Source: Jaenimonas drosophilae (lineage: Eukaryota; Euglenozoa; Kinetoplastea; Trypanosomatida; Trypanosomatidae). Taken from it: a stretch of DNA of 64,000 bases. The stretch is from assembly GCA_030849065.1 (NCBI GenBank), contig JASAON010001607.1:26593-90592 (forward strand), written 5' to 3'. The translations under genes and the position numbers were made by a program. This document shows, in pieces, positions 19,251-31,300 of the stretch. The notes below the pieces were generated by a model. The model was not told the origin of the DNA and did no database searches. It saw only the letters and a program-made list of their open reading frames with translations. The stretch's first letter is position 1. Each line of letters begins with the position of its first letter.

Positions 19251-22200
19251 CTTCAATAATTGGCGGTGGCTGCAGTTGAATGTGCGCAAATATGGAGAAG
19301 TGAGGTAGCTCGCCACTCTCTCTCTCAGGGGGTACTCGTTGTGTGGCGGCCAATGCAAGCCTAAGCCGTAGAGTCTGTACTACTCTCGAGGCAACTACTG
19401 CAAACAAAAGAAGTGATGAAGGAGCGGCAAGAAAGGGGGTGTGATGTACACGTGTACCAAAAACGTACGTGGAATATATCAAGAAAGGCATGAATGTTTC
19501 GTTTTGTCTTTTTTTTGTTGGCGGGGTATTACCGGGTTGGAGGGGAGGTAGAAAGAGTGGGGGCTAAAATGGAGCAAGAAGAACCACGTGGAACATCTCC
19601 TTGTTCGAAGATGTGTCGTGAGCACTCNTATCCAAAGATTGATAGAACACAAGGGGAGGTGTGAGGGAGGTGGAGAGTGAAATGAGCATCAAGGCGGGGT
19701 GGTAGAAGGAGGGGAGTTCGAAAAAAAATGAAAACAACGCTCCAAACTACACACATCGCCACGCCCCCAACAACGTGGGCGGCGCGCATGGGCCCAAAAG
19801 CGCCTCATTCACCCGTAGGTGAAACAACGTTGTGGCGCATCTCACAGGCAGCACATCAAAACACAAAGTACAAAAAAAAAAGGCTCCAGTACGCAATACA
19901 ACAACAACGACAGAAAACACGATGCACCACACCACTAACTTGTCAGCTCACCCATGATGTGCTGAGCATGGAAAATCGTTGGCTTCCCAGCATACAACGC
20001 CTCCTCTTCATCTGCAGGCGCGGAGAAGAGGTGATGATGATGAATGAAAGAAAACACCTGGCACTGATTGTAATTGGTTTCCCTGTGTGTGAGTGTGTGT
20101 GTGTGTGAGCACATTGTGTTGTATAATTGTTAGACTGTGTATAGTGGTTACAATAACAAGCGTTGTGTTGTTCTCTCGTCAAAACACTTTTTTTTTGTTA
20201 TGGATAAGTGACAGAAGTTTGGTCCTGGTGGTAGTTACAGGCACACAAGTGGCGAGAAAATGATAGGTAATGGCAGCGAAACAACGGAGCACAGAAGCAT
20301 CAAAAACAGCAACACAACAAAGAAAAAAAAGAAGCAGGGAAAGGTGATGTGAGCAATGGTGCGTATGAAGATCATCACTCAGATAGAGGCTCCACTCTAT
20401 GCACATCGCTTCCACGGGTTATAGCCCCAATCTGTTCTCGAAATGCACCATCGAGAGGCCCCCCCAGAGGCTGGTGGTGATAGCGTGAGGAGAGAGAGGG
20501 AGTGAAAAACGCAGAGCCACTTCGTGCATCAACCAGTTGCCGTATGCATCGGTTGTTCTCCTCACACGAGCGGCCCCGGCTCTCACCTCCTCTCCTGCAG
20601 CCTCCCATACACAAAGGGGTGAAAAAAAAAAAAAAGTGTGGCAGGGAAGCTGTATTCGGCGCCAATCCGACGTACCAACACGTGACTTGAATCTCCTCTC
20701 TCCGCACAGTTTCTTTACGTGTGTAGTGAGCGCGCGCAATAAAAACGAGAGGAGGAGTGACCAAGTAATGCAGTAAATGAAAAAGCATCAAAACACAACA
20801 ACAAAACAAATCAAACACATGAAAAAAAGCAAACACGATGGGAGGGGATTTGGGGGGGGGGGGTATGGCATCGGCTTTCAATCGAGTGAGATGAGGGGGA
20901 TCATCGCACAGCCACCGGAAAAAAAAAACGCAGTCTGTGTATCAAGAGCTCTACACAGACACAGCCGCAAGGGAACCACGAAGCCAACGCATACATCCTG
21001 GTGAGGTATGTGCATTGGTTGGTTCCTAACCAATCTCTCTTTCATTTGCTCCAGCTCCACCACCATCAAAACAAAAAGAACTCTGGGTGGAGCGGCGGGG
21101 GACGAGCGTCACTTGGTTGAGGCGTCACGAGGGTATCACACTGCACCCACGTGGAACTACTCCACGTATCCCGTGTTGCTTTCGCGCGCACATACACGCA
21201 GGCGTACAATCATTCAGCATGATGATGGATGTAGCTGGCGCACCGTGTATGTGCTGGCCTGGGCGTTGCCCACGCTCAACGCCAAGGATAAAGAGAAGCA
21301 AAACACAAAAAAAAGATCTGAAAACCATAAGCGACGCACCCTTGCGTTGTAACTCCCCTCGAGTGGTACATGAGGGGGGGAGGATCTCATGCAAAGAGAA
21401 GCAGCTGATGAATCTGCATGGAAAGCGTTGGTGTGTGGGAAGTGGAGGGACCTCGTGGAGCTGAGAGCGAGCACAGTTGGGTGATGGCTCACAGTGGTGT
21501 GTGTATGACGCTTTGATATTCGGCACCACCACTCTCTCCGGACTCACTCCTATATTGTCCCTCCAACATCCTGAGGAGCACCACCATCATGAATGGCTGT
21601 CTTGCGCAACGTGGCAAACCATCGTCCTTGGCCACGGTGCCATGACCGCTCAAACAAGTGTTGCTGGAATATCTTGGGAATGTTGGGGCATCAACGCCTA
21701 CGCGTAGTGGCCCCTACATAATGTTTGTGTGTGTGTGTGAGTGTGTGTGTCGGGAGATATAGGAAGGAAGGATGCTGTATGTTGTGATGTCTGCGCATGC
21801 AAACCACCACACGCAGCAACTCTGTGCCTCTCCCTCTTTCTTCACTTCACTTCGCTTCTCTGCTTCTTCCGTGCATTGTTGGGCATCCAACTACCTGGGG
21901 ATTGATCAAGATGTTGGCGCGAGTGACCCTTCTACATCACACGGAGGCATCAACTCATCATTGCAAACTAATCTTCGGTATTCGCACGTCGGGAGAGGGT
22001 GTGGAGGCAGAGGTACGGTGGGAGGAGCATGTGCCTCACTCACCGTGCCGAGGATGCTTTACTGCCCTCTCATGACCTGCAGCATCAACACATGCAAACT
22101 GAAGAAACCATAAAAAACACCAAAAACAGCGAATTTCGCGGAGGCGTTTTGGGTTTGGGTGGGAGGGAAGAAGGGGAGGAAGTAAAGCTGAATAAGCCGC

Positions 22201-25200
22201 TGCAGCAGCCAACAACATCATCAATGAAGTAGATCGGGATCACCTTGAGCATCTCTTCCCTTCCTCCAAGAAAACGAAAGATGGGAACACCAACAACAAC
22301 ATCCATTCGTTCAAGAAGAAAAACAGAGAGCGTGAAGGTGGTGACGGGGAAGAGGAGTAGGAAAAAGATGCCGGCAAAAACCCCGAACAAAGCAGTCGGC
22401 AATAGAAGCAAACTGGCATCCACGTAGAAGCACAGTGCAGGAGGGGATAGAGAGAGGAGAGGGCGTGTGTGTGCGCGCGTGTTGATGAGTGTTGGTGATT
22501 GGGAGATGAGCGTGTCTTGATTCCAACCACAGAAAATCTTCTCCTCGATGCGTGTAAGCGGGGGCAGAGAGGTATCATTGAAACCGGCAACACCTTTATC
22601 CTTCTCTCACCACCAACAAAACACCGCCGACCTAGAGGAGGGGAAGAAAGTGGCACATCAGCAGAAGCGTGAGGCTGCGCGCACACACACACACACAGTT
22701 GGAAAAATAAAAACACCAGAAGTGGGAGTAGTAGGAGAGAGGTCACAACGCAGGAAGGGAGAGAGAGAGGGGGAGAGCCCTCGGAACACCTTAATAACGT
22801 GTGTTTCAGATGATTGTGTGTCTTGTTTGTAGCAGAAGATGGATGTGGCATCGCCATCATCGAGCGCCTCTCCAGCACAGAAAAGACTCCACAAGCACGT
22901 CTACGGCAAAAGCAAAATGATGCCGAAACAAAAAAAAAGAAGATGGTAGCTGGAAATGAAAAGAAAAAGAGCAGCAACAAGACGCGATACGCGTGGCGAG
23001 GCCGCACTTCTGCAGCAGGGTGCATCTCTGCACTTCATGGGCCACAAGCACACACACAAGCCGTTGCCGAGGGGGGTAGGAAGAAGAGACTTCAGTACTT
23101 CGCCCCACCCGGGGAACGCTGCTGTATTGATGGTGGGTTAAGCCGATAGCTTAGTAAGAAGCAACGAATTAACCCAGCAAAAGAAACAAGAACGAGTGTG
23201 CGTTTGGGTGTGTGCAAGATGGTGCGAGACAGAAGAGTAGCCAGACGTGATCCACGCAATCATGGTGAGCCTGTCTTCCAATGGGCTCATTTGCGACGTG
23301 CGTTGAAGGGGGAGGGGAAAAAACGCATGGGGGAAATCAGAACAAACAAAAACAATAATAAAAAAACGGTGTGTGTGTGTGTGAAGGGGAGAGAACGGCA
23401 AAGAAACGCGATGGAACAAGATATAAACGTATGTCCATCTACATCTCTACGAAAGACACGCACAAGGGGCATCAACCAAGGGGAAAGCAATCAGCAGATG
23501 CTCCCGCCCCAACAAAAAAAAACGAGCAAAAAAAAAAGGAATCAGCCAGATCAAACGTCGGGTTCAGCAATAGCAGGAATAGAAGCAAACTACAAATAAA
23601 AAAAACAGGATGAAAGCAGAAACAGACAGGTTGGAAAAGTCATCCAGATGGAGGTGAGAGGGAGAGGAGGGCACTGCGATGGACTAGTATCGCGTACCGC
23701 CGCACGAGCACAAAAAAAAAGTGAGTTCAAATACAAGAAATCAAGCAAACATAGCTACAAATGAAAAAAGAAAAAACAAGCAGAGCAATGTCTTGGTCTC
23801 ATTCACGATAGTCACATCGAGCACAGATACACGACGATGCTGGGTAGGAAAGAAGGGAGTTAGGATAGGATGTTCGGGGCAGCTGATGTGAAAGCGGTGG
23901 AGGAAGTGGGCACCTCCTGCGAGACATTGAAAGTCATGAGTGATGGAGGGGGTGCAATACGCACCCGCACACCACACCTGGTATAATTCCTTCCATGCTT
24001 TGCGTGTTTGCGATGTTCGTGTACGTGTGCAGCTCTCCACCTCAGCTCCGTACACATCAACAAACAACAAGTATAGGAGAGGATGTCCTCGTAGAGACGC
24101 CCATCACCTAACTGGATCCCTGTGTCGATGGAACAGAAAAAAATACAGGTGAAGATGGCTCGTCAAGGCCAGCCCCAAATCACAAGAAAATGAATCTCCT
24201 TATTGGCTGAGTCGCACCGTGCTCGCGGCGCGCTGCACAGAGAATCACGTCAATCAATAAGGGGAGGCTGGAAGTCAGTCGCCGTATAACCACAAGCCAA
24301 TGAAAAAACGATATATTTTTGCGTATATATAATTTACACGATATAAAAGGTTATTAGACATGTGTAGCAGACGTTCGTACCGCCGTCGTACTTGGTTATT
24401 TCATCACCGTGGGAAGTTGGGCATCAGAGATCTTGTGGGTGATGTCCTGTGATCCACCTCCACGGCGCACAGCCACCATGCATCACCGCCGTAAGCTCTG
24501 CACCAAGGGCAGCGTTTATTGGTGCAATGAGGAGAGGCCTACGCTTCTCACTCAACCACCCACCTCCCGCTGCTTCTGTGGTGCTGATGGTGTGATGCTA
24601 CGGGCTGTAAAAGACTGCCGTAGTACGAGAGGAGGCTTGTGCCTCAAACAGGAACAACATGAAACAAAAACACACAAAAACAAACAAGGTCCCAGCAAAA
24701 CGCAGATACGCATATCGAAGATAAAAGGGAAGGAAATCTAATGGAGCGGTCCTAGTTTGTTCTCGTTGAGTGTGTTCGGGGTTGATCGTGTCAGGGGCAT
24801 GACGAGATGGAAATGGACAACAACGCACACGAAGCAAAGTCCCGCCATCAAGCAAATGAAAAAAAAAAAACAAGATGGAGCCAAACGTGTGGCAGCTTCG
24901 AGGGAGGAGAGATGCATGATGACGTGGGGATATGCGTGTGCGTGTATGCACATCCCTATACCAAAAAAAAACATCACCTCAGCATCCCACCATCTAATGA
25001 CCACGTAGTACGCGACGTAGCGGTCCAAAGCCGCGCGTAGACATTAGCACAGGAAACCAACCAAAGAAGAGCACAAAGTTATATGCTGTGTGTATAGTAA
25101 TTTTAGTGGCCAGGGAACGTTATCGCGCCATGGCGTGCGTATTATTTACGTTTGATACATACAAAATCATCATTGAGCAGTGAAGATAGAAACAACAGCA

Positions 25201-26098
25201 AAGAAGCCAGAACACAAAAAAAAAAAACATACAAAACAAGCAAGATGAATCTCCGTAGATTTTTGTGGCTGAGTTTTTTTTTCTTTGCGTGTGCAAATAG
25301 AGAGAGGGGAAGCAGTACTACAAGCGACTCGAAACCGTTCAAAGGAATCGTTCTCGTGTGGGGTAGTATTTGCTTGTGGGAGCTGTTCTTTTTGGTGTAT
25401 AGTGGAGAGTGGTGTGTGTTCTATAAAGGTTTGCAAAGTTATCAGCGTAACAAGGTGATGGTTGGCGCAGGATGGCAGGTATGCCATAAGATGGAGTAGG
25501 AGCTGAGGGCATGCTGTATAGGGTTTCAAGGCAAACCTTCACTACCTGCCCAACCGACCCTCACACCAACAACTTGAAGAGAAAAAAGAATGGAGTGGGA
25601 GCATGTATTCAAAGCCTGTTGCATCGCCAACCACAGAGGAAACAACAAAAACAAAGGTGCACTCATACAGAAAAGAAAGCAAACAAAGGTAGAAATTGTA
25701 GGCAAGAAAAAAAGCAAAAAAAACGGCAAATGGCCAAGTGACAAAAGAAGGAAAAAAAACAGAACAAAAGAGGCTGGGATCCGCAGAGAGACATGACTGG
25801 GGTAGTGGAGGAGAAGGGGGGGAGAAGAACTACAGTACAACGAAACGAACGAGTGACGCACAGAGCACATACGAAATCAGAAGCAAAAAAAAGAGAACCA
25901 AAATACATGAAGCAAGAAAACAATCAAGCAGGGAAAAAAAAAGCGACAAGATGATCTCAACGAAGGAGTAGGGGAAGCGTCAGCAAACTAGTGCTGGAGA
26001 AGGGGGTGGGGATGCTCTGTGTGCCCCGCATCTCTGTAATCTCTCCTCCAAGCGCGCACAGCATCAGCGGCGAGGAGGAGCTCCTTTGGTATGTGGGC
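19251..26098. other. Long gene-free region, purine-rich on the plus strand
   Basis: Nearly 6.9 kb without a convincing gene. The plus strand is dominated by A/G runs (A9-A12 tracts, GAAAAAG and GGGGAGAG segments), so the minus strand, the sense strand of the flanking genes, is strongly pyrimidine-rich. TG/CA repeats occur at about 20091-20106, 21727-21750 and 22683-22698. One unresolved base (N) is at 19627. Open frames of up to about 260 codons exist, but their translations are Phe/Leu/Ser/Cys low complexity from pyrimidine runs. It probably holds a very long 3' UTR of the kinase gene plus spacer. A structured AT-rich patch near 24.2-24.4 kb is listed separately. Confidence 0.55.
24195..24301. 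other. Inverted-repeat, possibly structured element
   Basis: CTCCTTATTG (24196-24205) can pair with CAATAAGGGGAG (24255-24266, one bulge). ATTGGCT (24202-24208) also has its complement AGCCAAT at 24295-24301. The interior is GC-rich with a GTGC...GCAC hairpin. An AT-rich stretch with TATATTTTTG and TATATATAA follows. This may be a structured RNA or just palindromic DNA; I recognise no RNA family. Confidence 0.25.
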
Positions 26099-28366
26099 CT
26101 ACACAAATGATACGGGTTGGACCTGGAGCGGTTGTTGAGGCTGGATCCGTTGCCTGAGACTCGCACCAGTCTTGGGATTGGGGTGCGAATTGCGTCGATT
26201 ACCCCACGCGCACATGCGAGTGCGCACCACGGCGCCAAAGTGCATCATGGGAGAGTGTGACGGTTGTGCTTGCTGCACCGGTACTGGTGCCTGACTCATC
26301 GTCACCTGCTGTGCCAGCTGCGGGGGCTGAGGCTGCAGGGCGGAGTAGTGTGGCTGTACATAGAGCAACTGTGGGGGATAAACCACTGGCGCACCGTGCT
26401 GCTGGAGATGAGCCATCTGCTGTCTATCGCTCTCCGCACAAGGATAGGCAGGTGGGAAAGCAGGCATCACAAGGGTTTGTGGCGGGCAGCAAGCCGGTTG
26501 TGCAAACGTGGCGTGAGTGAAGACGGTGGCATCGGAGGGGAGCGGTGGTGGGGGAAGGGTCGTGGATGAAACAGCCATGTTTCCCTTCGTCATGGTTGGC
26601 GTTGGAAGGAAGGACGATCCCGTTGGGGTCGTGCAGCACGTTGTGGGAGTGATGCGATGCAGCAACGGATTGATGGGGTGGAGAGAGTTGGGGTCGTCCA
26701 TGCGGGGGTAGGATGGGACGGTGGGAATCGAGGTGGATAGGCCGGCCTCGCTTCGATCTGGCCACGCGAAGGTACGGGGCATCGTGGCAGAGATCATCTG
26801 GCTGAAGCTGTTCTGCTTCCGAAGTGTGCCACTCGCCGCCATCTCACCAACGCAGCTCATGGAGTTGGTGGAGGCCACTCGAACCTTCAAACCCGCCAAC
26901 TGTTGGCCCATGGTCGTGGAATCTGTCACGAGGAATGCGTGGCGCAGTGCTTCGGAGCACGAGACCCTCTTTGTCTCGTCTGTCTGAAGAAGATCCATCA
27001 TCAGGGCGATGAGGAGGTCATCGCCAACCGTCCACTCCCCACTGAGATCAAAGCCCTTTTGCACCGCTCGCTTCACCGCCTGTGCTCGGCGGCTCGTTAC
27101 AAAGCCGTAGAAGCCTCGGGTGGCATCCGCAGGCATCGCGCCTGGCGAAACGAGATTCTGGCTGGATTGAGATGGAAGCAGGCGGCTGTGGATCTTCTGG
27201 AACTGGTCCTGCTCATCATTTCCAGAGAAGAGGGGCCGTCCCACGTACAGCTCGTAGAGAAGACAGCCAACGCTCCATGCGTCGATACTTTGCGAGTATG
27301 GAATCCCGCGCAACACCTCTGGAGCACGATACCACAGTGATTGGATGTCATAGTAGCGGTTGTCGTGCAGCTTCCGCACCGCCCCAAAGTCAATCAGGCA
27401 GGTGAGGTCGAAGTCTGCGGCGGGTAGCGTTGTTGGTTGGGCCATCGTCACCGCAGCCGTATTTGTGGCGGCTCCAGTAATTGGGAATGTGCCGATGCTG
27501 TTGCACGCGAAGTAGGTGCTCGTGCTGGGACCCTGGGAGGACAAGAAGGAGTTGGTCTCATCCGCTCGATAAAGGTTGGAGGCATGGCTGCCTCGATTCT
27601 GGCAGCCCACGTCACTGCAGAAGGGGCCGGGTGAGCCGATCGCGGCTTGCACCATTGGCCCAGCTTCCTGCTCGATCCGCACCTGCGAGCCGCGGTCGGT
27701 GGCGGTGGCGGTGTTGGTGCGGGCAAAGGAGCCGTTGAGGTCCTCCATCGAGTTCACGATGCCGCAGCCAGCGGAGGCCCAGTCCTTGTTTCCATAGCCC
27801 AAGGGGATGAAGGGACTCTGCTGAACTGCATTCCACCGATTGGCGTTGTCATCGCTTCCTCGGTTGTTGATGGCAATATTGTTTGGCTGCTCAGGACGAC
27901 GCAGCATAATGTTTTCTGGCTTCACATCACAATGAATTCGGCCGGTTGAATGCAGTGCCGCGAGTGCGGAGAGAATGTGTTGCATCACCTTACGAATATC
28001 ACTCACCTCCAGTGGGCAATGCCGGCGCTCATGAAGTACTTGGTAGAGATTGCGATCGAGTAGTTCCGTGACGATACAAACGCGCCCGGCATCCTCAAAG
28101 GTATCCAAAATACGTGGCACAGTTGGGATTTCATGGAGGCTCTTCAGAACCTCAATCTCCGTAAGGGCAGATTGGCGATAGGCGTGGTTTTCCTGGGCAA
28201 CCTTGACTGCCACCTTGCGTTGGGTCTGACGGTCGTAGCAAAGCAGCACCCTCCCGTAGGTCCCCTCACCCAGTACTTTCTCACTTGTGTAGCGGCCACC
28301 CATCATTTCCATCGGGCTGGGCTTTGACAACGTCACTTCTTGGCCATCTGCGGAGATTGGGATCAT
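26099..28366 (-). CDS. Protein kinase, CMGC group, DYRK-like, with large kinase insert
   Basis: 755 residues from ATG 28366. Kinase landmarks: glycine loop GEGTYG at 33-38, VAVK with Lys55, catalytic loop IHCDVKPENIML at 144-155 (HCD instead of HRD is typical of DYRKs), DFG at 326-328, and the activation segment YYDIQSLWYRAPEV at 338-351, close to the DYRK YxYIQSRFYRSPEV. IDAWSVGCLLYEL and GRPLFSG follow. Two features are unusual: about 170 Asn/Ser-rich residues lie between catalytic loop and DFG, and the second tyrosine of the YxY motif is Asp340. The C-terminal 230 residues are Pro/Gln/Ser-rich and disordered. DYRKs phosphorylate Ser/Thr and regulate growth or differentiation; the substrate is unknown. 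A GTTTGCAG acceptor lies 8 nt before the ATG. Confidence 0.88.
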   Translation of the reverse strand: MIPISADGQEVTLSKPSPMEMMGGRYTSEKVLGEGTYGRVLLCYDRQTQRKVAVKVAQENHAYRQSALTEIEVLKSLHEIPTVPRILDTFEDAGRVCIVTELLDRNLYQVLHERRHCPLEVSDIRKVMQHILSALAALHSTGRIHCDVKPENIMLRRPEQPNNIAINNRGSDDNANRWNAVQQSPFIPLGYGNKDWASAGCGIVNSMEDLNGSFARTNTATATDRGSQVRIEQEAGPMVQAAIGSPGPFCSDVGCQNRGSHASNLYRADETNSFLSSQGPSTSTYFACNSIGTFPITGAATNTAAVTMAQPTTLPAADFDLTCLIDFGAVRKLHDNRYYDIQSLWYRAPEVLRGIPYSQSIDAWSVGCLLYELYVGRPLFSGNDEQDQFQKIHSRLLPSQSSQNLVSPGAMPADATRGFYGFVTSRRAQAVKRAVQKGFDLSGEWTVGDDLLIALMMDLLQTDETKRVSCSEALRHAFLVTDSTTMGQQLAGLKVRVASTNSMSCVGEMAASGTLRKQNSFSQMISATMPRTFAWPDRSEAGLSTSIPTVPSYPRMDDPNSLHPINPLLHRITPTTCCTTPTGSSFLPTPTMTKGNMAVSSTTLPPPPLPSDATVFTHATFAQPACCPPQTLVMPAFPPAYPCAESDRQQMAHLQQHGAPVVYPPQLLYVQPHYSALQPQPPQLAQQVTMSQAPVPVQQAQPSHSPMMHFGAVVRTRMCAWGNRRNSHPNPKTGASLRQRIQPQQPLQVQPVSFV

Positions 28367-31300
28367 TGTTGGATCTGCAAACACGCGTCAACTGCGTGGT
28401 CCACGAGAAGAGACTTCGACTTGTTTCTTTTTCTCTCTATTCACTTAGCGTGCGTTTGGGGCACACTTTTTGCTGAGCACGTCACAACCAAATCCCACTC
28501 AGTAATCAAGGTGAGAGCCAGGTACGTGAGATGAATCTCTCACACTTTCTCCGGTTTGGGGGAAGGAAGTTGAAGGGGTTGTGGGTGCGCTGGTTGATGA
28601 ACGGGAAGAGGAACAAACGATTACCAAGGCAGTTCTCGTTTGGACCACACTCACTACTGTTGCGACTCGGCACCTCCACAGACAAAGACGCCTGCACTCA
28701 ACTTCAGGAAGATGAGGCAGAGGTAGAGAGGAGTGAAAGGGCAGAGCAGCGGGGGAGAAAGAAGGTCGAGACTCTCTGTGTTTGGGGGGAGGAGATGGTT
28801 TGGCTTTCTTTGATCACTCACGAACAACGTTCTTCTCTTTGTTTGAGTCAAATCTGGGATGAGGTGCAAAATCCGGCAGGCGTTGAATCGATACCCTGTG
28901 GTCACAGCCGTGGCCCCTCACTGGCAACGCTTGTGTGAGTGAACCAAAGTCCTGGAGGTATAAAATCAGCTGCCTCGGCGGGAAGCACAACAACAAAGCT
29001 GCCCCAAAAAAAAAAAACAAGTTGATCAGATATGGTGGAAAGGGGAGTTGTCTTCCGGTTTCTGTTGATGTTCTTCGCACGCACCCTGTGTTGCGCTCAG
29101 GTCAGTGGTACGTACGTGTGAAACACCTACAGTGGTGTACAATAATCTGTCACCTCGCAGCGCTTCTCTGTGTGTGGGATGGGGGGAGGATGGAGAAAGA
29201 AGACAATCTGTTTGCTTCTTCTCACACAGGCGGCGGCAATGAGTGAGGGAGGGAGATGATATGAAAGGAGGCGTTCACAAACCTGATGTGTGTGTGTGTG
29301 TGTGTTCTTTTCTTTTTGATATGAGACCTTTGGGGGTTTATTGGGATCCGTCCCAGCTAAATAGATATATCCAGAGCACGAGATAGAACCTTGGGATTTA
29401 TTGTTTGTGCAATGAAGGAGAGAGGGAGGGGGTGGAGAGGGGGCTTGTGTTGGTTGGGGAGTAGTTGTGGTATTAGCGAGAGGGGGTGGCAAAAAGATAG
29501 GGTTGCAGGGACCGGCAAGAAGGTTTTGTGCTGTTACAAGATATTTGGTGAAGATGAATGTGAGTGTGTGTGTGTGTGTGGTTCAGCAAAGGAAATTCAG
29601 TCACTTGTGTGATGTGGGAAATGCAGTCGTGAACCTTCTATGAGGACAAGCGAAGTCCTTCACGGCAAGTGATGCTGAGTTGGCGAGCTGGATGAAAACC
29701 TTGATGTTCTTGCCTGATATTGCACAAAAGTCTTCAATGAACCCCCTTCCTCTAGGCGACGTGAAAATCGTCAGCCACTGATAGATGCGATTGCTTAGCT
29801 CTGCGTGCTGCTCTTGCTGTGCACCGTTGTACCTCTCTCCGTCAAGCTTCAAGGGAAGTAAAGTGCAGGAGCTGCCAACAATGCCGGAGTCCGCAGGAGA
29901 GCCAAGGGAAGTCTGGGTGTGCTACCAAGACACGCTGTTCAGGAACAGACGACGGTGCGAGGTAATGCCCGCGTAGCTTGTCTCGTGGAAAAAGCTATAT
30001 AGTGCGTTTGTTATTTTTTTGAGGGGGTCACACGTCCAAAGATTAAAACACGAGATTTATACCAAAATAGATGGAGGGATGGCGGAGGTATCCTGTTGTT
30101 GGGAGAGTGCGCGAAGAAACGTAAACAACAATGGGGTGCCCAAAAAAAAAATCAAGGCTCCACGACGGAAGAAGGCAAGAGCAACGAAGAAAAAACTGAA
30201 GAAGATAAAACCGCGAAGGAACCAATCCTGTCGGTGATGGCTACGCGAAACGAAGAAGGTGAATCAATCTGTGCGAAAAGGACCTTCGCGCTGACGGCAC
30301 TGCTCAATGACGGTTGAGGGGCGCTAGAGATCAAGTATGCTTGAAACTTGATAATACTCTGTGGTGGTGGTGTTGTGCGGCTTCGCTCTCCTAAGGCCAG
30401 CAGGCACAACAAGAGCAGCAACAAAATTGGAGTGCTCAAGAAGGAAACTACTTCACAGCAGAAAACAAAAAAGGTGCACTTGTGCTCGTCTCAATGCGGT
30501 CGCTCACCTCCAAAATCACTCTCAAGAAAAAAGCAAAAGTATCACAGAAAACCTATTAGCGTACAACGCAACGTATAGGTTGAAAGGATGAAAGAGGTAT
30601 CTAACGCGCAAACTGACTCCAGCACAAGTCCTACTCCTGTGATGGTATTCCACGTCAATCAAATGAAGTGGAAGTTGGACGGCAGGAGATCGGTGAAGAG
30701 AAAACAAAAAACTACAGCAGGAAAAACAAAACAACGAATTGCTCCTATTTGGACCTCGCAGCTACAAGTTTCGTCTGCTTCAAGGGGTGCGTAGAATGCG
30801 AAGTAGTTCAGAGAGAGATGGAAGCAAATGAAAGCAACGAGGGGATCAAGTTGGTCGCAGAAATGGCGTTACGAAGTGTGTTTCAAAGAAAAAAGACTGT
30901 ACGGACGCCTGTTGTCCCACCGCTACAGAAAGAGATCGGTGGAGTACGAGTTTCGTTGATGTTCGTCTGGTTTCAACTGCTTGTTGGGAAGGGAGAAGAG
31001 GTAGGTGGGCAGCAGCAGCAGCAAAAATAAAAAGAGGAAAAGAAAGAAGGTGGTGCAGGTGGAGGGTTAGGTGGGCGGAACCAAAAGGGAGAGAAACTCT
31101 GCAAATAAGCCAATGAAAACCAATGATAGATCCCTTACGTCCTAAGATATAGGAATACTCTGATAGCAAGATGTGGTCAAGGTTGTGTCGTGATCTGAGG
31201 TAATCTGTGGTTCACCTCAAATCTCTGCACAGGTCAGAACTCCAGCGACAATGTCCAATGGAGGTGATGGGGTGTGGGGGAAAAAGGGGGAGCAGATACG

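Noticed and set aside
21006..21054. Intron-like sequence on the plus strand: GTATGT, CTAAC branch-like motif, pyrimidine tract and CAG within 49 nt
   Set aside because: The joined flanks do not give a sustained reading frame, the strand is opposite to all genes, and such a combination can arise by chance in this much sequence.
22240..23025. 261-codon minus-strand frame in the gene desert
   Set aside because: The translation is Phe/Leu/Ser/Cys low complexity produced by pyrimidine runs and CA repeats, without motifs.
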